Of a DNA stretch of 12,550 nucleotides, positions 1-6,095 are shown piece by piece. Both the position numbers and the translations under genes were made by a program. The stretch's first letter is position 1; each line of letters opens with the position of its first letter. The notes under the pieces are model-generated. The model was not told the DNA's origin. It saw nothing but the letters and a program-made list of their open reading frames with translations, and did no database searches. The DNA comes from Halanaerobiaceae bacterium (GTDB lineage: Bacteria; Bacillota_F; Halanaerobiia; Halanaerobiales; CSSED10-376). The stretch lies in assembly GCA_003557445.1 (NCBI GenBank), contig PWOK01000062.1, forward strand, positions 1 through 12,550, read 5' to 3'.

Positions 1-1
1 A

Positions 2-43
2 GTTTTAGTTTCTGAAGAAATAGAAAAAGAGAGTTCTGCTTAA
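2..43 (+). CDS. 3' end of an upstream gene (partial)
   Basis: The frame starting at base 2 is open from the window edge and reads VLVSEEIEKESSA before a TAA at 41-43. The charged, Glu-rich tail, and a ribosome site for the next gene only about 55 bases later, fit the C-terminus of a co-directional gene. Thirteen residues are too few to identify a family, and chance openness over this length cannot be excluded. Confidence 0.4.
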   Translation, partial: VLVSEEIEKESSA

Positions 44-68
44 CTGTTTTTAAAATTAAACATATAAT
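40..68 (+). promoter_or_regulatory. Possible sigma-A promoter for the ytaF-like gene
   Basis: TTAACT (40-45) and TATAAT (63-68) are separated by 17 bases, which would start transcription near 75, about 33 bases before the ATG. The -35 matches only four of six consensus bases. A second TATAAT at 73-78 has no good -35 partner. In such AT-rich DNA a chance TATAAT is common. Confidence 0.35.
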
Positions 69-107
69 AAGATATAATATTAATCAAAATTTATATGGAG
101 GTATAAT

Positions 108-662
108 ATGGGTCCCTGGCTATTACTGGCGATTTCTTCAAATCTTGATGATTTAAGTGTTAGTTTTTCTTTTGGTTTAAAAGATGGACAGATTCCGCTG
201 AAAAGAATTATAATTATAGCTGTTATATCAGGGTTAACAATGTATTCAGGGTTAATGATAGGAGAGGTAATAACCAATTATCTGACAGAGGGATTTGAAA
301 AATATTTAAGTACAGCAGTTTTTGCAGGCTTTGCTATCTGGTTTTTATATCAGGGTTTAACCAAAAACAAAAATACAGTACAGGAAATAACCAAAAAATA
401 TATGTTTCAAGAAAAAATGACGGCTGGATCAGCTTTTTTTCTGGGATTGATTCTGGGAATAGATTCTCTATTTTTAGGATTTTCAGGAGGTCTCAGTGGT
501 TATCCGGTTATGGCAACAACCATAGCAGCTTTTTTAACAAGTTTTTGTTTTGTCTGGCTGGGTTCACATCTGGGTGAAAGATTATCAACTTTAGCAGGAA
601 ATTATGCCAATTACCTGGCTGCTCTATTGCTTTTTATTATTGCCTTGATTGAATTCATATGA
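108..662 (+). CDS. ytaF: YtaF/MntP-family integral membrane protein
   Basis: A 184-residue polytopic membrane protein with two related halves. Each half opens with an acidic membrane motif: N12-L-D14-D15-L-S-V-S-F-S-F-G in the first, and G118-I-D119-S-L-F-L-G-F-S-G-G in the second. Hydrophobic segments lie at about 2-20, 34-56, 67-82, 105-127, 135-153 and 167-184, consistent with six membrane helices. This two-repeat plan with intramembrane aspartates is that of the MntP manganese exporter and the related sporulation protein YtaF. The length and the sequence F-S-F-G-L-K after the first motif favour the YtaF branch. The substrate is not evident and transport is an inference. The ATG is well supported by GGAGG at 97-101. 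The gene ends in TGA with no strong terminator after it. Confidence 0.75.
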   Translation: MGPWLLLAISSNLDDLSVSFSFGLKDGQIPLKRIIIIAVISGLTMYSGLMIGEVITNYLTEGFEKYLSTAVFAGFAIWFLYQGLTKNKNTVQEITKKYMFQEKMTAGSAFFLGLILGIDSLFLGFSGGLSGYPVMATTIAAFLTSFCFVWLGSHLGERLSTLAGNYANYLAALLLFIIALIEFI

Positions 663-691
663 TTAATATAGACTATTTTAAGTAATAAAAC

Positions 692-720
692 TGGACATCT
701 GGTTTAATTTGTATTATAAT
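692..720 (+). promoter_or_regulatory. Sigma-A-type promoter for the 98-aa membrane protein
   Basis: TGGACA (692-697, five of six to consensus) and a perfect TATAAT (715-720) are separated by exactly 17 bases. Transcription would start near 727, giving a leader of about 125 bases before the ATG at 852. The -10 and start site lie inside the palindrome at 697-745. Confidence 0.45.
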
Positions 721-745
721 ATTAATATACAAAATAATACCAGAT
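697..745 (+). repeat. Long imperfect palindrome over a promoter (candidate operator)
   Basis: The outer arms ATCTGGT (697-703) and ACCAGAT (739-745) are perfect reverse complements. So are the inner arms TTTGTAT (708-714) and ATACAAA (727-733). The short stretches between inner and outer arms differ by one base in length. The centre is AT-only. There is no T-run after it, so it is a poor terminator. Because the predicted start near 727 would leave the left arm out of the RNA, the symmetry fits DNA binding by a dimeric regulator better than an RNA hairpin from this promoter. For readthrough RNA from the gene upstream it could form a hairpin. Confidence 0.45.
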
Positions 746-851
746 AAAATATGCAGGAAGTTTTATATAAATCAAGAAGTAATATATATGAAACATAAAA
801 CATATATAAGTTTTACATATATTACTAAAATAAAAGTAGGGGTTTATAAAA

Positions 852-1148
852 ATGATTAATAAAATAAAAAAATATATAGAGTGGATAGCCAATCTTTCAC
901 TATTAAAAAAAATACTATTTTCTATTACCAGTTTTGTGGTAACAATTCTGTTTGCCTTCTTTTTGTCAATTTTTATGGGAATAAATTTATTATTGTATAC
1001 ATCCAATATTATCAGGCTTTTATTTTTTCTGATAATAAAAAAAGGGGCAACACTGTTGTTTTTCAACAAATTATTTGTTAAACTAAATGAAAGGTTTTCA
1101 ACCAGTTCTTCAACATCATATGAGAATGAATCCATAGGGGAAAAGTAA
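852..1148 (+). CDS. Small hydrophobic membrane protein, family not recognised
   Basis: A 98-residue protein I do not recognise. It starts with a basic, amphipathic stretch (K4, K6, K7, then W11), followed by two closely spaced hydrophobic segments at about 21-49 and 53-72. The tail from about 82 is Ser/Thr-rich and polar (five serines and three threonines within about ten residues). This predicts a small two-helix membrane protein. The start is backed by AGGGG at 838-842, nine bases before the ATG. The gene is isolated: a promoter with palindrome lies upstream and a strong terminator begins nine bases after the stop, so it is probably monocistronic. No function can be given. The opposite-strand frame over this region is a shadow. 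Confidence 0.65.
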   Translation: MINKIKKYIEWIANLSLLKKILFSITSFVVTILFAFFLSIFMGINLLLYTSNIIRLLFFLIIKKGATLLFFNKLFVKLNERFSTSSSTSYENESIGEK

Positions 1149-1156
1149 TGAATAGT

Positions 1157-1187
1157 AAACGCCAGATGATAAAACATCTGGCGTTTT
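1157..1187 (+). terminator. Rho-independent terminator between convergent genes
   Basis: AAACGCCAGATG (1157-1168) pairs perfectly with CATCTGGCGTTT (1175-1186) around a six-base loop, and the 3' arm runs into TTTT. It lies just after the stop of the 98-aa gene and 13 bases beyond the stop of the minus-strand miniprotein gene. It can serve both strands, although the T-run on the minus strand is short. Confidence 0.85.
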
Positions 1188-1199
1188 AACAATTATCTA

Positions 1200-1283
1200 T
1201 TAATAACTATAGGTTCCCAGAACAAGTAAAATCAGGATTAAAAACAGAATATAGGAATAATCATCACCATAATAATCTCCCAT
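1200..1283 (-). CDS. Tiny single-span membrane protein, YjcZ-like
   Basis: A 27-codon gene on the minus strand reading MGDYYGDDYSYILFLILILLVLGTYSY. It has a polar Gly/Tyr/Asp head (1-11), one hydrophobic segment (12-23, ending in Gly) and a short aromatic tail. This is the plan of the tiny YjcZ-type transmembrane proteins of Bacillus and relatives, whose Gly/Tyr-rich head precedes a run like FALIVVLFILLIIVG. Some members are sporulation or spore-associated. The call rests on pattern, since a peptide this short gives little sequence evidence. It has a strong ribosome site: GAGGTGA on the minus strand (plus 1291-1297), seven bases before the ATG. It converges on the 98-aa gene and shares its terminator. 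Role unknown. Confidence 0.65.
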   Translation of the reverse strand: MGDYYGDDYSYILFLILILLVLGTYSY

Positions 1284-1317
1284 GATTTACTCACCTCTTT
1301 CTTATTAAAGTTATTAC

Positions 1318-1347
1318 AATATATGCTTGTTTTTACTAAAATGTGAA
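1318..1347 (-). promoter_or_regulatory. Possible promoter of the miniprotein gene
   Basis: On the minus strand, TTCACA (plus 1342-1347) and TATATT (plus 1318-1323) are 18 bases apart, an acceptable sigma-A arrangement. The overlapping octamer CATATATT (plus 1318-1325) also fits the CATAYAHT -10 pattern of sporulation sigma-E, although a convincing sigma-E -35 is not seen. Either reading would give a leader of about 30 bases. The DNA is AT-rich, so the assignment is weak. Confidence 0.35.
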
Positions 1348-1375
1348 TGACTGGCAAAATATATACTTATAATGT

Positions 1376-1410
1376 AAAAGGATATTCCTTAACAGGGAAT
1401 GTCCTTTTTT
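1376..1410 (+). terminator. Terminator-like hairpin upstream of the sulfur operon
   Basis: A 13-bp stem pairs 1376-1388 with 1396-1408 and contains one T-G wobble. The loop is seven bases, and the 3' arm merges into TTTTTT (1405-1410), followed by another T-run at 1413-1420. It points along the plus strand. No plus-strand gene lies directly upstream, and it precedes the best operon promoter (1440-1468). It therefore probably insulates the operon from readthrough. An attenuator for a longer leader is possible but would need a promoter upstream that I cannot identify. Confidence 0.75.
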
Positions 1411-1439
1411 AATTTTTTTTAAAAAATCTATAATTCCTA

Positions 1440-1468
1440 TTGACATTATATAAAAAATATAATATTAT
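1440..1468 (+). promoter_or_regulatory. Sigma-A promoter of the sulfur assimilation operon
   Basis: A perfect TTGACA (1440-1445) and TATTAT (1463-1468, five of six) are 17 bases apart. Transcription would start near 1475, about 48 bases before the first ATG. A perfect 14-bp AT-only palindrome (1457-1470) covers the -10. ATTCCTA (1433-1439) just upstream of the -35 is repeated inverted as TAGGAAT (1499-1505) in the leader. Both could bind a regulator. The leader is too short for an S-box or T-box. Confidence 0.7.
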
Positions 1469-1522
1469 ATATTAAACACTAAAAATCGATATAAATACTA
1501 GGAATAAAAAAAGGGTGATTAA

Positions 1523-3895
1523 ATGATGGGGAAAAAACCTATTTTCAAAATCCCACAGACAATTAAGGAGGATACTAAAAAATATGAGAAAAATGTAGGA
1601 AAATTTCTCAAAGGACAGTTATCTCCTGAAAGATTTAAAGGTTACAGGGTACCTATGGGGGTATATGGCCAGCGTAGCCAGACAGAAGAAAAGGAAAAAT
1701 ATATGGTTAGAGTGAGAATACCTGCCGGTTATATAACAAAAGAACAATTAAAAGTATTAAGTGATATCAGCAGACAATATGGTCAGGGATTTATTCATTT
1801 TACAACCAGACAGGATATACAAATTCACAGAGTTGATATAGAAGATACACCTAAAATATTATATAAATTATTATCTGTTAACTTAAGTCCCCGTGGTGGT
1901 GGGGGTAATACAGTCCGTAATATAGCCAATTCTTCACGGGCAGGTGTTAATCCCCAGGAGGCTTTTGATACTACTCCTCATGCTCTGGCTTTAAGTGAAT
2001 ATTTGTTAAAATCAAGATCATCATTTAATCTTCCACGGAAATATAAGATTGCTTTTTCTTCTTCATCAGAAGATGAAGCACTGGCAACAATCAATGATCT
2101 GGGATTTATTGCTAAAAAAACAAACGGTAAAAAATGGTTCAAAGTATATGCTGCAGGAGGTATGGGTAATTCTCCACAAATTGGCCTATTACTGGCACAA
2201 TATATTGAAGAGGATAAAATATTTCATGTGGCTGAAGCAATCAAAAGATTGTTTGATGATTATGGTAATAGAAAAAATAAACATCAGGCCCGTTTGCGAT
2301 TTGTTAGAAAAAAACTGGGTGATAAAAAATTCATTGATCTCTATCAAAAATATTATAGAGAAATCCTAAAAGAAAATCTTGATATTGAAAAAATAAATTG
2401 TTTTAAAATAGAAAGAGAAGAACTAAAAGATAAAGTAAAAATCAATCAAAATATAATAAAAGCTGAGTTTGTTTATCCTGAAAAAGTAGAGGGATATTAT
2501 TCACTGGAATTAAGCCCCCAGAATGGAGATTTAACAGCAGATGAAGTTAACTCGCTGCTTGAAATAGTTAATGATAACAATATATCTATCAGAACAAACA
2601 ATAAACAGGGTCTTTTAATCAGGGGTATTAAAGCCAGTAATCTAAAAGATATGATTACAGAGATCAGAAGTATAAACAAAAATCTCTTAGTTGAAGCTCC
2701 GGCAACAAGGCCCATAGCATGTAAAGGAGCAGCAACCTGCCGTCTGGGACTATGTTTATCTCCAGAACTGGCCAGAGAAATTGGCAAAAGATTGAAAACA
2801 GTAGATTTAGAGGTGCGTAAAGCATTACCCCGGATATATATTAGTGGTTGCCCCAATTCCTGTGGCCAGCATCATATTGGAAAAATTGGTTTTGAGGGAA
2901 AAGCCAGAAGATATGATGGAAGATTAATTCCCTGTTATTCACTTTTACTCGGGGGGAAAATTGAAGAGGATCAAAGTCAATATGGAGAAAAAACAATTAC
3001 TCTTCCTGCCCGGAGAATACCTGATTTTATGATTGAGCTTGCCAGAGAGCTATATAAAGATCCAGAATATAAAAAAAATAAATTTAATCAATATCTTAAA
3101 AATAAAGGGAAGAAAAAAATTAAAAATCTGGCAGTTAAATATACTAATATACCTGAATATAATCAGGAGCCAGAATTTTATAAAGACTGGGGTCAAAAAG
3201 AAGATTTTTCACTTGCTGGTCGGGGACCTGGTGAATGTGGTACAGGTGTATTGGATATAGTCAAACTTGACATTAATAGGGCAGAGGAAACCTATAAACA
3301 GGGAATTGAGAATAATGATAACCAAAAATTATATCAGGCAGTAATTAATGCGGCCAGGGCTCTTTTAATTGTAAGAGGAGTGGATACAGAAAAAGATAGA
3401 GTAGTAATCTCAGAGTTCAAAAACAAATTAATTGAAGAAGACCTGGTTGCTCCAGAATTTAAAAAGTTACTGGATAAAACACTGGATTACAAACTGGAGG
3501 AAAATATTGATCTGCTTGAATCCAGTGAACAGATAAAGACTTTAATTGAAAGAGTAAACAAATTATTTGAATCACTTGACTCCAGCCTTAATTTTAATCT
3601 ACAGGAGGAGAAATCAAGTATAGAAACTGAAGAAAACTCAGCTAAAGAAAATAAGAACAATCTTAAAGATTTACGGGGAGTAAAATGTCCTTTAAACTTT
3701 GTCAAAGCCAAATTGTTTATAGAACCTCTGGCTGATGGTGAAAAAGCAACTTTCTATCTGGATAAAGGGGAACCAATTAAAAATGTTCCCCGAAGTCTGG
3801 AAGCAGAAGGTCATGTAATTATTGAAATAAGCAAGCATGAAGATGGATATTTCATATTGAAAGTGAAAAAGAAAGGTGATCAAAATGATATATAA
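1523..3895 (+). CDS. Siroheme sulfite reductase with C-terminal TusA domain
   Basis: A 790-residue fusion. Residues about 30-545 are a siroheme/[4Fe-4S] sulfite/nitrite reductase with its two ferredoxin-like half-repeats. C400-x5-C406 and C443-x3-C447 (in SGCPNSCG) supply the cluster and siroheme ligands. R96, R132, K173 and K175 sit where this family has its basic anion-binding residues. GRGPGECGTG (566-575) then opens a mostly helical, acidic segment to about 695 that I cannot assign. Residues 714-786 form a TusA/SirA domain with the sulfur-accepting C722 in LRGVKCPL. TusA domains carry persulfide, so this one may capture the reductase's product. Context with AprAB, CysK and MetY favours sulfite over nitrite. 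AGGGTGA (1512-1518) serves either ATG 1523 or ATG 1526; the 3-bp choice is open. The gene leads the operon and overlaps cysK. Confidence 0.9.
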   Translation: MMGKKPIFKIPQTIKEDTKKYEKNVGKFLKGQLSPERFKGYRVPMGVYGQRSQTEEKEKYMVRVRIPAGYITKEQLKVLSDISRQYGQGFIHFTTRQDIQIHRVDIEDTPKILYKLLSVNLSPRGGGGNTVRNIANSSRAGVNPQEAFDTTPHALALSEYLLKSRSSFNLPRKYKIAFSSSSEDEALATINDLGFIAKKTNGKKWFKVYAAGGMGNSPQIGLLLAQYIEEDKIFHVAEAIKRLFDDYGNRKNKHQARLRFVRKKLGDKKFIDLYQKYYREILKENLDIEKINCFKIEREELKDKVKINQNIIKAEFVYPEKVEGYYSLELSPQNGDLTADEVNSLLEIVNDNNISIRTNNKQGLLIRGIKASNLKDMITEIRSINKNLLVEAPATRPIACKGAATCRLGLCLSPELAREIGKRLKTVDLEVRKALPRIYISGCPNSCGQHHIGKIGFEGKARRYDGRLIPCYSLLLGGKIEEDQSQYGEKTITLPARRIPDFMIELARELYKDPEYKKNKFNQYLKNKGKKKIKNLAVKYTNIPEYNQEPEFYKDWGQKEDFSLAGRGPGECGTGVLDIVKLDINRAEETYKQGIENNDNQKLYQAVINAARALLIVRGVDTEKDRVVISEFKNKLIEEDLVAPEFKKLLDKTLDYKLEENIDLLESSEQIKTLIERVNKLFESLDSSLNFNLQEEKSSIETEENSAKENKNNLKDLRGVKCPLNFVKAKLFIEPLADGEKATFYLDKGEPIKNVPRSLEAEGHVIIEISKHEDGYFILKVKKKGDQNDI
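3875..3879 (+). promoter_or_regulatory. Ribosome binding site fixing the cysK start
   Basis: GGTGA lies five bases before the ATG at 3885. A GTG at 3876 is inside this site and therefore cannot be the start it serves. The same GGTGA-plus-five spacing recurs at metY and at the JAMM gene. Confidence 0.75.
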
Positions 3896-4796
3896 TAATA
3901 TACTGGAGCTTGTTGGTAATACTCCAATAATCAAATTAAATAAAATAAGTGGAGGTCATAATATTTATGCTAAAATGGAATTATTTAATCCTGGGGGAAG
4001 TGTAAAGGATAGAATTGCTGTAAATATGATCAAAAGAGCTGAAGAAGATGGTAGTTTGAAGCCAGGTAATACCATTGTTGAACCAACAAGTGGCAATACT
4101 GGTATTGGTCTGGCCATGGTGGCAGCAGTTAAAGGTTATAAAGTTATACTTGTTATGCCTGAATCCATGAGTAAAGAAAGGAGAAAACTTCTTAAAGCCT
4201 ATGGTGCTGAACTGATCTTAACTCCCAAAGAAGAAGGGATGCAGGGTGCTCTGGATAAAGCAAATGAACTATTGCAAGAAAATAGTGATCATTATATACC
4301 CTCACAGTTTGAAAATCCTGCCAATCCTGAGGCTCATAGAAAAAATACTGCTCTGGAAATAGCAAAAGAATTTGATCAACTTGATGCCCTGGTGGTTGGA
4401 GTGGGTACTGGAGGCACATTAACCGGGACTGCCGAAGTTCTAAAAAACGAATTTCCTGGATTGAAAGTTTATGCTGTAGAACCAGAAGATTCTCCAGTTC
4501 TTTCGGGGGGAGAGCCCGGTTCCCATATGATTCAGGGTATTGGTGCTGGATTTATTCCGGAAATCCTGAAACAGGAATTAATCGATGAGGTGGTTACTGT
4601 TAGTAATCAGGAATCATATCAGATGACAAAAAAATTAAGTGAAAAAGAAGGAATAATGGTGGGGATATCTTCGGGAGCAAATGTTGTGGCAGCTCTGAAA
4701 GTGGCTAAAAAAATTAATTCAAAGAAAAATATTATAACCTTTTTGCCGGACACAGGAGAACGCTATTTAAGTACTCATAAAGCATTTGAGTTATAG
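3885..4796 (+). CDS. cysK: Cysteine synthase (O-acetylserine sulfhydrylase)
   Basis: A 303-residue fold-type II PLP enzyme that makes cysteine from O-acetylserine and a sulfur donor in the cytoplasm. The PLP lysine is K41 in NPGGSVKDR. The substrate loop is PTSGNTG (67-73), the phosphate-binding loop is GTGGT (174-178), and a late GISSGAN marks the C-terminal part. The MSKERRKLLKAYGAE block and QFENPANPEAH favour CysK over CysM. Length is normal for the family. I use ATG 3885 because GGTGA precedes it by five bases; the GTG at 3876 would add only three residues and lacks a ribosome site. The start overlaps the reductase stop by 11 bases, implying coupled translation. In this operon the donor may be free sulfide or a carrier thiocarboxylate, as in the CysO/CysM system; sequence alone does not decide. 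Confidence 0.93.
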   Translation: MIYNNILELVGNTPIIKLNKISGGHNIYAKMELFNPGGSVKDRIAVNMIKRAEEDGSLKPGNTIVEPTSGNTGIGLAMVAAVKGYKVILVMPESMSKERRKLLKAYGAELILTPKEEGMQGALDKANELLQENSDHYIPSQFENPANPEAHRKNTALEIAKEFDQLDALVVGVGTGGTLTGTAEVLKNEFPGLKVYAVEPEDSPVLSGGEPGSHMIQGIGAGFIPEILKQELIDEVVTVSNQESYQMTKKLSEKEGIMVGISSGANVVAALKVAKKINSKKNIITFLPDTGERYLSTHKAFEL

Positions 4797-4815
4797 AGTT
4801 AGAATTGTTGAAAGA

Positions 4816-4820
4816 GGTGA
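4816..4820 (+). promoter_or_regulatory. Ribosome binding site selecting a TTG start for metY
   Basis: AAGAGGTGAG contains GGTGA at 4816-4820, five bases before TTG 4826. The frame extends up to TTG 4805, but that codon lies upstream of the ribosome site and has none of its own. Confidence 0.7.
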
Positions 4821-4825
4821 GTTTT

Positions 4826-6070
4826 TTGAGCAGAGAAAAATACGATATTGCCACAAGGTTGGTACAAACAAATACTGACGGGGAAAAAGGAGCTGTTAAT
4901 TACCCTGTTTATCAATCAACATCTTTTAGTTATGATAATGCAGAAGAACTGGCCCGTGTTTTTAATAACAGGGCCAATGGATATATTTACAGCAGGATTA
5001 ATAACCCTACCAATAATAATTTTGAAAAACAAATGGTAAATCTGGAATCAGGTCTGGGGGCAGTAAGTTGTGCTTCGGGAATGGCTGCTATTGCTACAGC
5101 AGTATTATCACTGGTAAAAAGTGGAGATCAAATAGTTGCCGGAAACAGTCTTTTTGGAGGAACCTATAACTTTTTTAAAGAAGATCTATCACAGCTGGGA
5201 ATCAGAACAAAATTTGTTAATGCTACATCTTTAAGGCAATATCAGCAGGCTATCAATGATAAGACCAGACTGGTTTTCCTGGAGACATTGGGTAATCCCG
5301 GACTTGATATACCTGATATTAAGGCTATAAGTAAACTTACAGCAGAGGCTAATATACCTTTAGTTGTTGACAATACTTTATTAACCCCCTATTTATTCCG
5401 GGCAAAAAAAGCGGGGGCTAATATAGTTATCTATTCTACTTCAAAATATATTAATGGAAGTGCCAATTCTCTTGGTGGAATCATTATAGATTTAGGTAAT
5501 TTTAACTGGCAAACCGCCCGGATTCCTGTATTAAAAAAATATTTAGAATATGATTCTTTTTGTTATCTGGCCAAAATGAGACAGGATATTTTCCGTAATC
5601 TGGGTGCCTGTTCCAGTCCTTTTAACTCATTTTTGCATAGTACAGGATTGGGAACACTGGCCTTAAGAATGGAAAAACACTGTCAGAATGCCTTACAGCT
5701 GGCACAGTTTTTAAATAAACACAATAAAGTAAAAAAAGTAAATTATCCGGGATTAAAAGATAACTCCTTTCATGAAATTGCCAGTAAACAGTTTGATAAT
5801 AAATATGGAGGATTATTGACATTTGAGCTAAAGAATAAAAAACAATGTTATAAAGTTATAAACAAATTAAAACTGGCTCATAATATGGCCAATCTGGGTG
5901 ATATTCGGACACTAATAATTCATCCTCAATCAACAATATACAGTAATATTGATCAAAACAAACAAAAAAAACTGGGGGTAACCCCTCAATTAATAAGAGT
6001 ATCAGTGGGAATTGAAAATATTGAAGATATCATTGCTGATTTTGAGCAGGCACTTGCTGTACTCAAATAA
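4826..6070 (+). CDS. metY: O-acetylhomoserine sulfhydrylase (MetY-type)
   Basis: A 414-residue fold-type I PLP enzyme of the Cys/Met metabolism family. Family landmarks are YPVYQSTSF near the start, YSRINNPT, the ASGMAAIATA helix, the ETLGNPGLDIPDI block, VVDNT, and the PLP lysine K207 in STSKYINGSANSLGG. A C-terminal half opens with SPFNSFLHSTGLGTLALRMEKH. Its length and the IIIDLGNFNW insert match O-acetylhomoserine sulfhydrylases, which are longer than cystathionine gamma-synthases (about 380-390 residues). It would make homocysteine directly from O-acetylhomoserine and sulfur. The start is TTG 4826, chosen from the GAGGTGA site. In Wolinella a MetY accepts sulfur from a ThiS-like thiocarboxylate (HcyS), and the ThiS-E1 and JAMM genes here make that likely. 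Methionine gamma-lyase is a less likely alternative. Confidence 0.85.
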   Translation: MSREKYDIATRLVQTNTDGEKGAVNYPVYQSTSFSYDNAEELARVFNNRANGYIYSRINNPTNNNFEKQMVNLESGLGAVSCASGMAAIATAVLSLVKSGDQIVAGNSLFGGTYNFFKEDLSQLGIRTKFVNATSLRQYQQAINDKTRLVFLETLGNPGLDIPDIKAISKLTAEANIPLVVDNTLLTPYLFRAKKAGANIVIYSTSKYINGSANSLGGIIIDLGNFNWQTARIPVLKKYLEYDSFCYLAKMRQDIFRNLGACSSPFNSFLHSTGLGTLALRMEKHCQNALQLAQFLNKHNKVKKVNYPGLKDNSFHEIASKQFDNKYGGLLTFELKNKKQCYKVINKLKLAHNMANLGDIRTLIIHPQSTIYSNIDQNKQKKLGVTPQLIRVSVGIENIEDIIADFEQALAVLK

Positions 6071-6095
6071 ATATAAAACAGAAGGGGTTTCAATA

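Noticed and set aside
722..1192. A 156-codon open frame on the minus strand opposite the 98-aa gene
   Set aside because: It starts inside a terminator hairpin, has no ribosome site, gives a low-complexity Phe/Ile/Tyr-rich product and runs through the promoter palindrome. It is a shadow of AT-rich DNA.
1475..1522. A riboswitch (S-box or T-box) in the operon leader
   Set aside because: From the predicted start only about 48 bases remain, with no conserved stems. The longer upstream hairpin at 1376-1410 lacks the core of either class.
2497..2856. A minus-strand open frame inside the sulfite reductase gene
   Set aside because: It lies wholly under the conserved cluster-binding region of the reductase and lacks a ribosome site or recognisable domain.
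1523..3895. Nitrite reductase as the first gene's function
   Set aside because: The catalytic core cannot exclude it, but the fused TusA domain and a wholly sulfur-related operon make sulfite the better substrate.
6012..6095. A 28-residue N-terminal extension of AprA
   Set aside because: It overlaps the end of metY, has no ribosome site and is not part of the flavoprotein fold, whereas ATG 6096 follows GAAGGGG and begins just before the FAD-binding strand.
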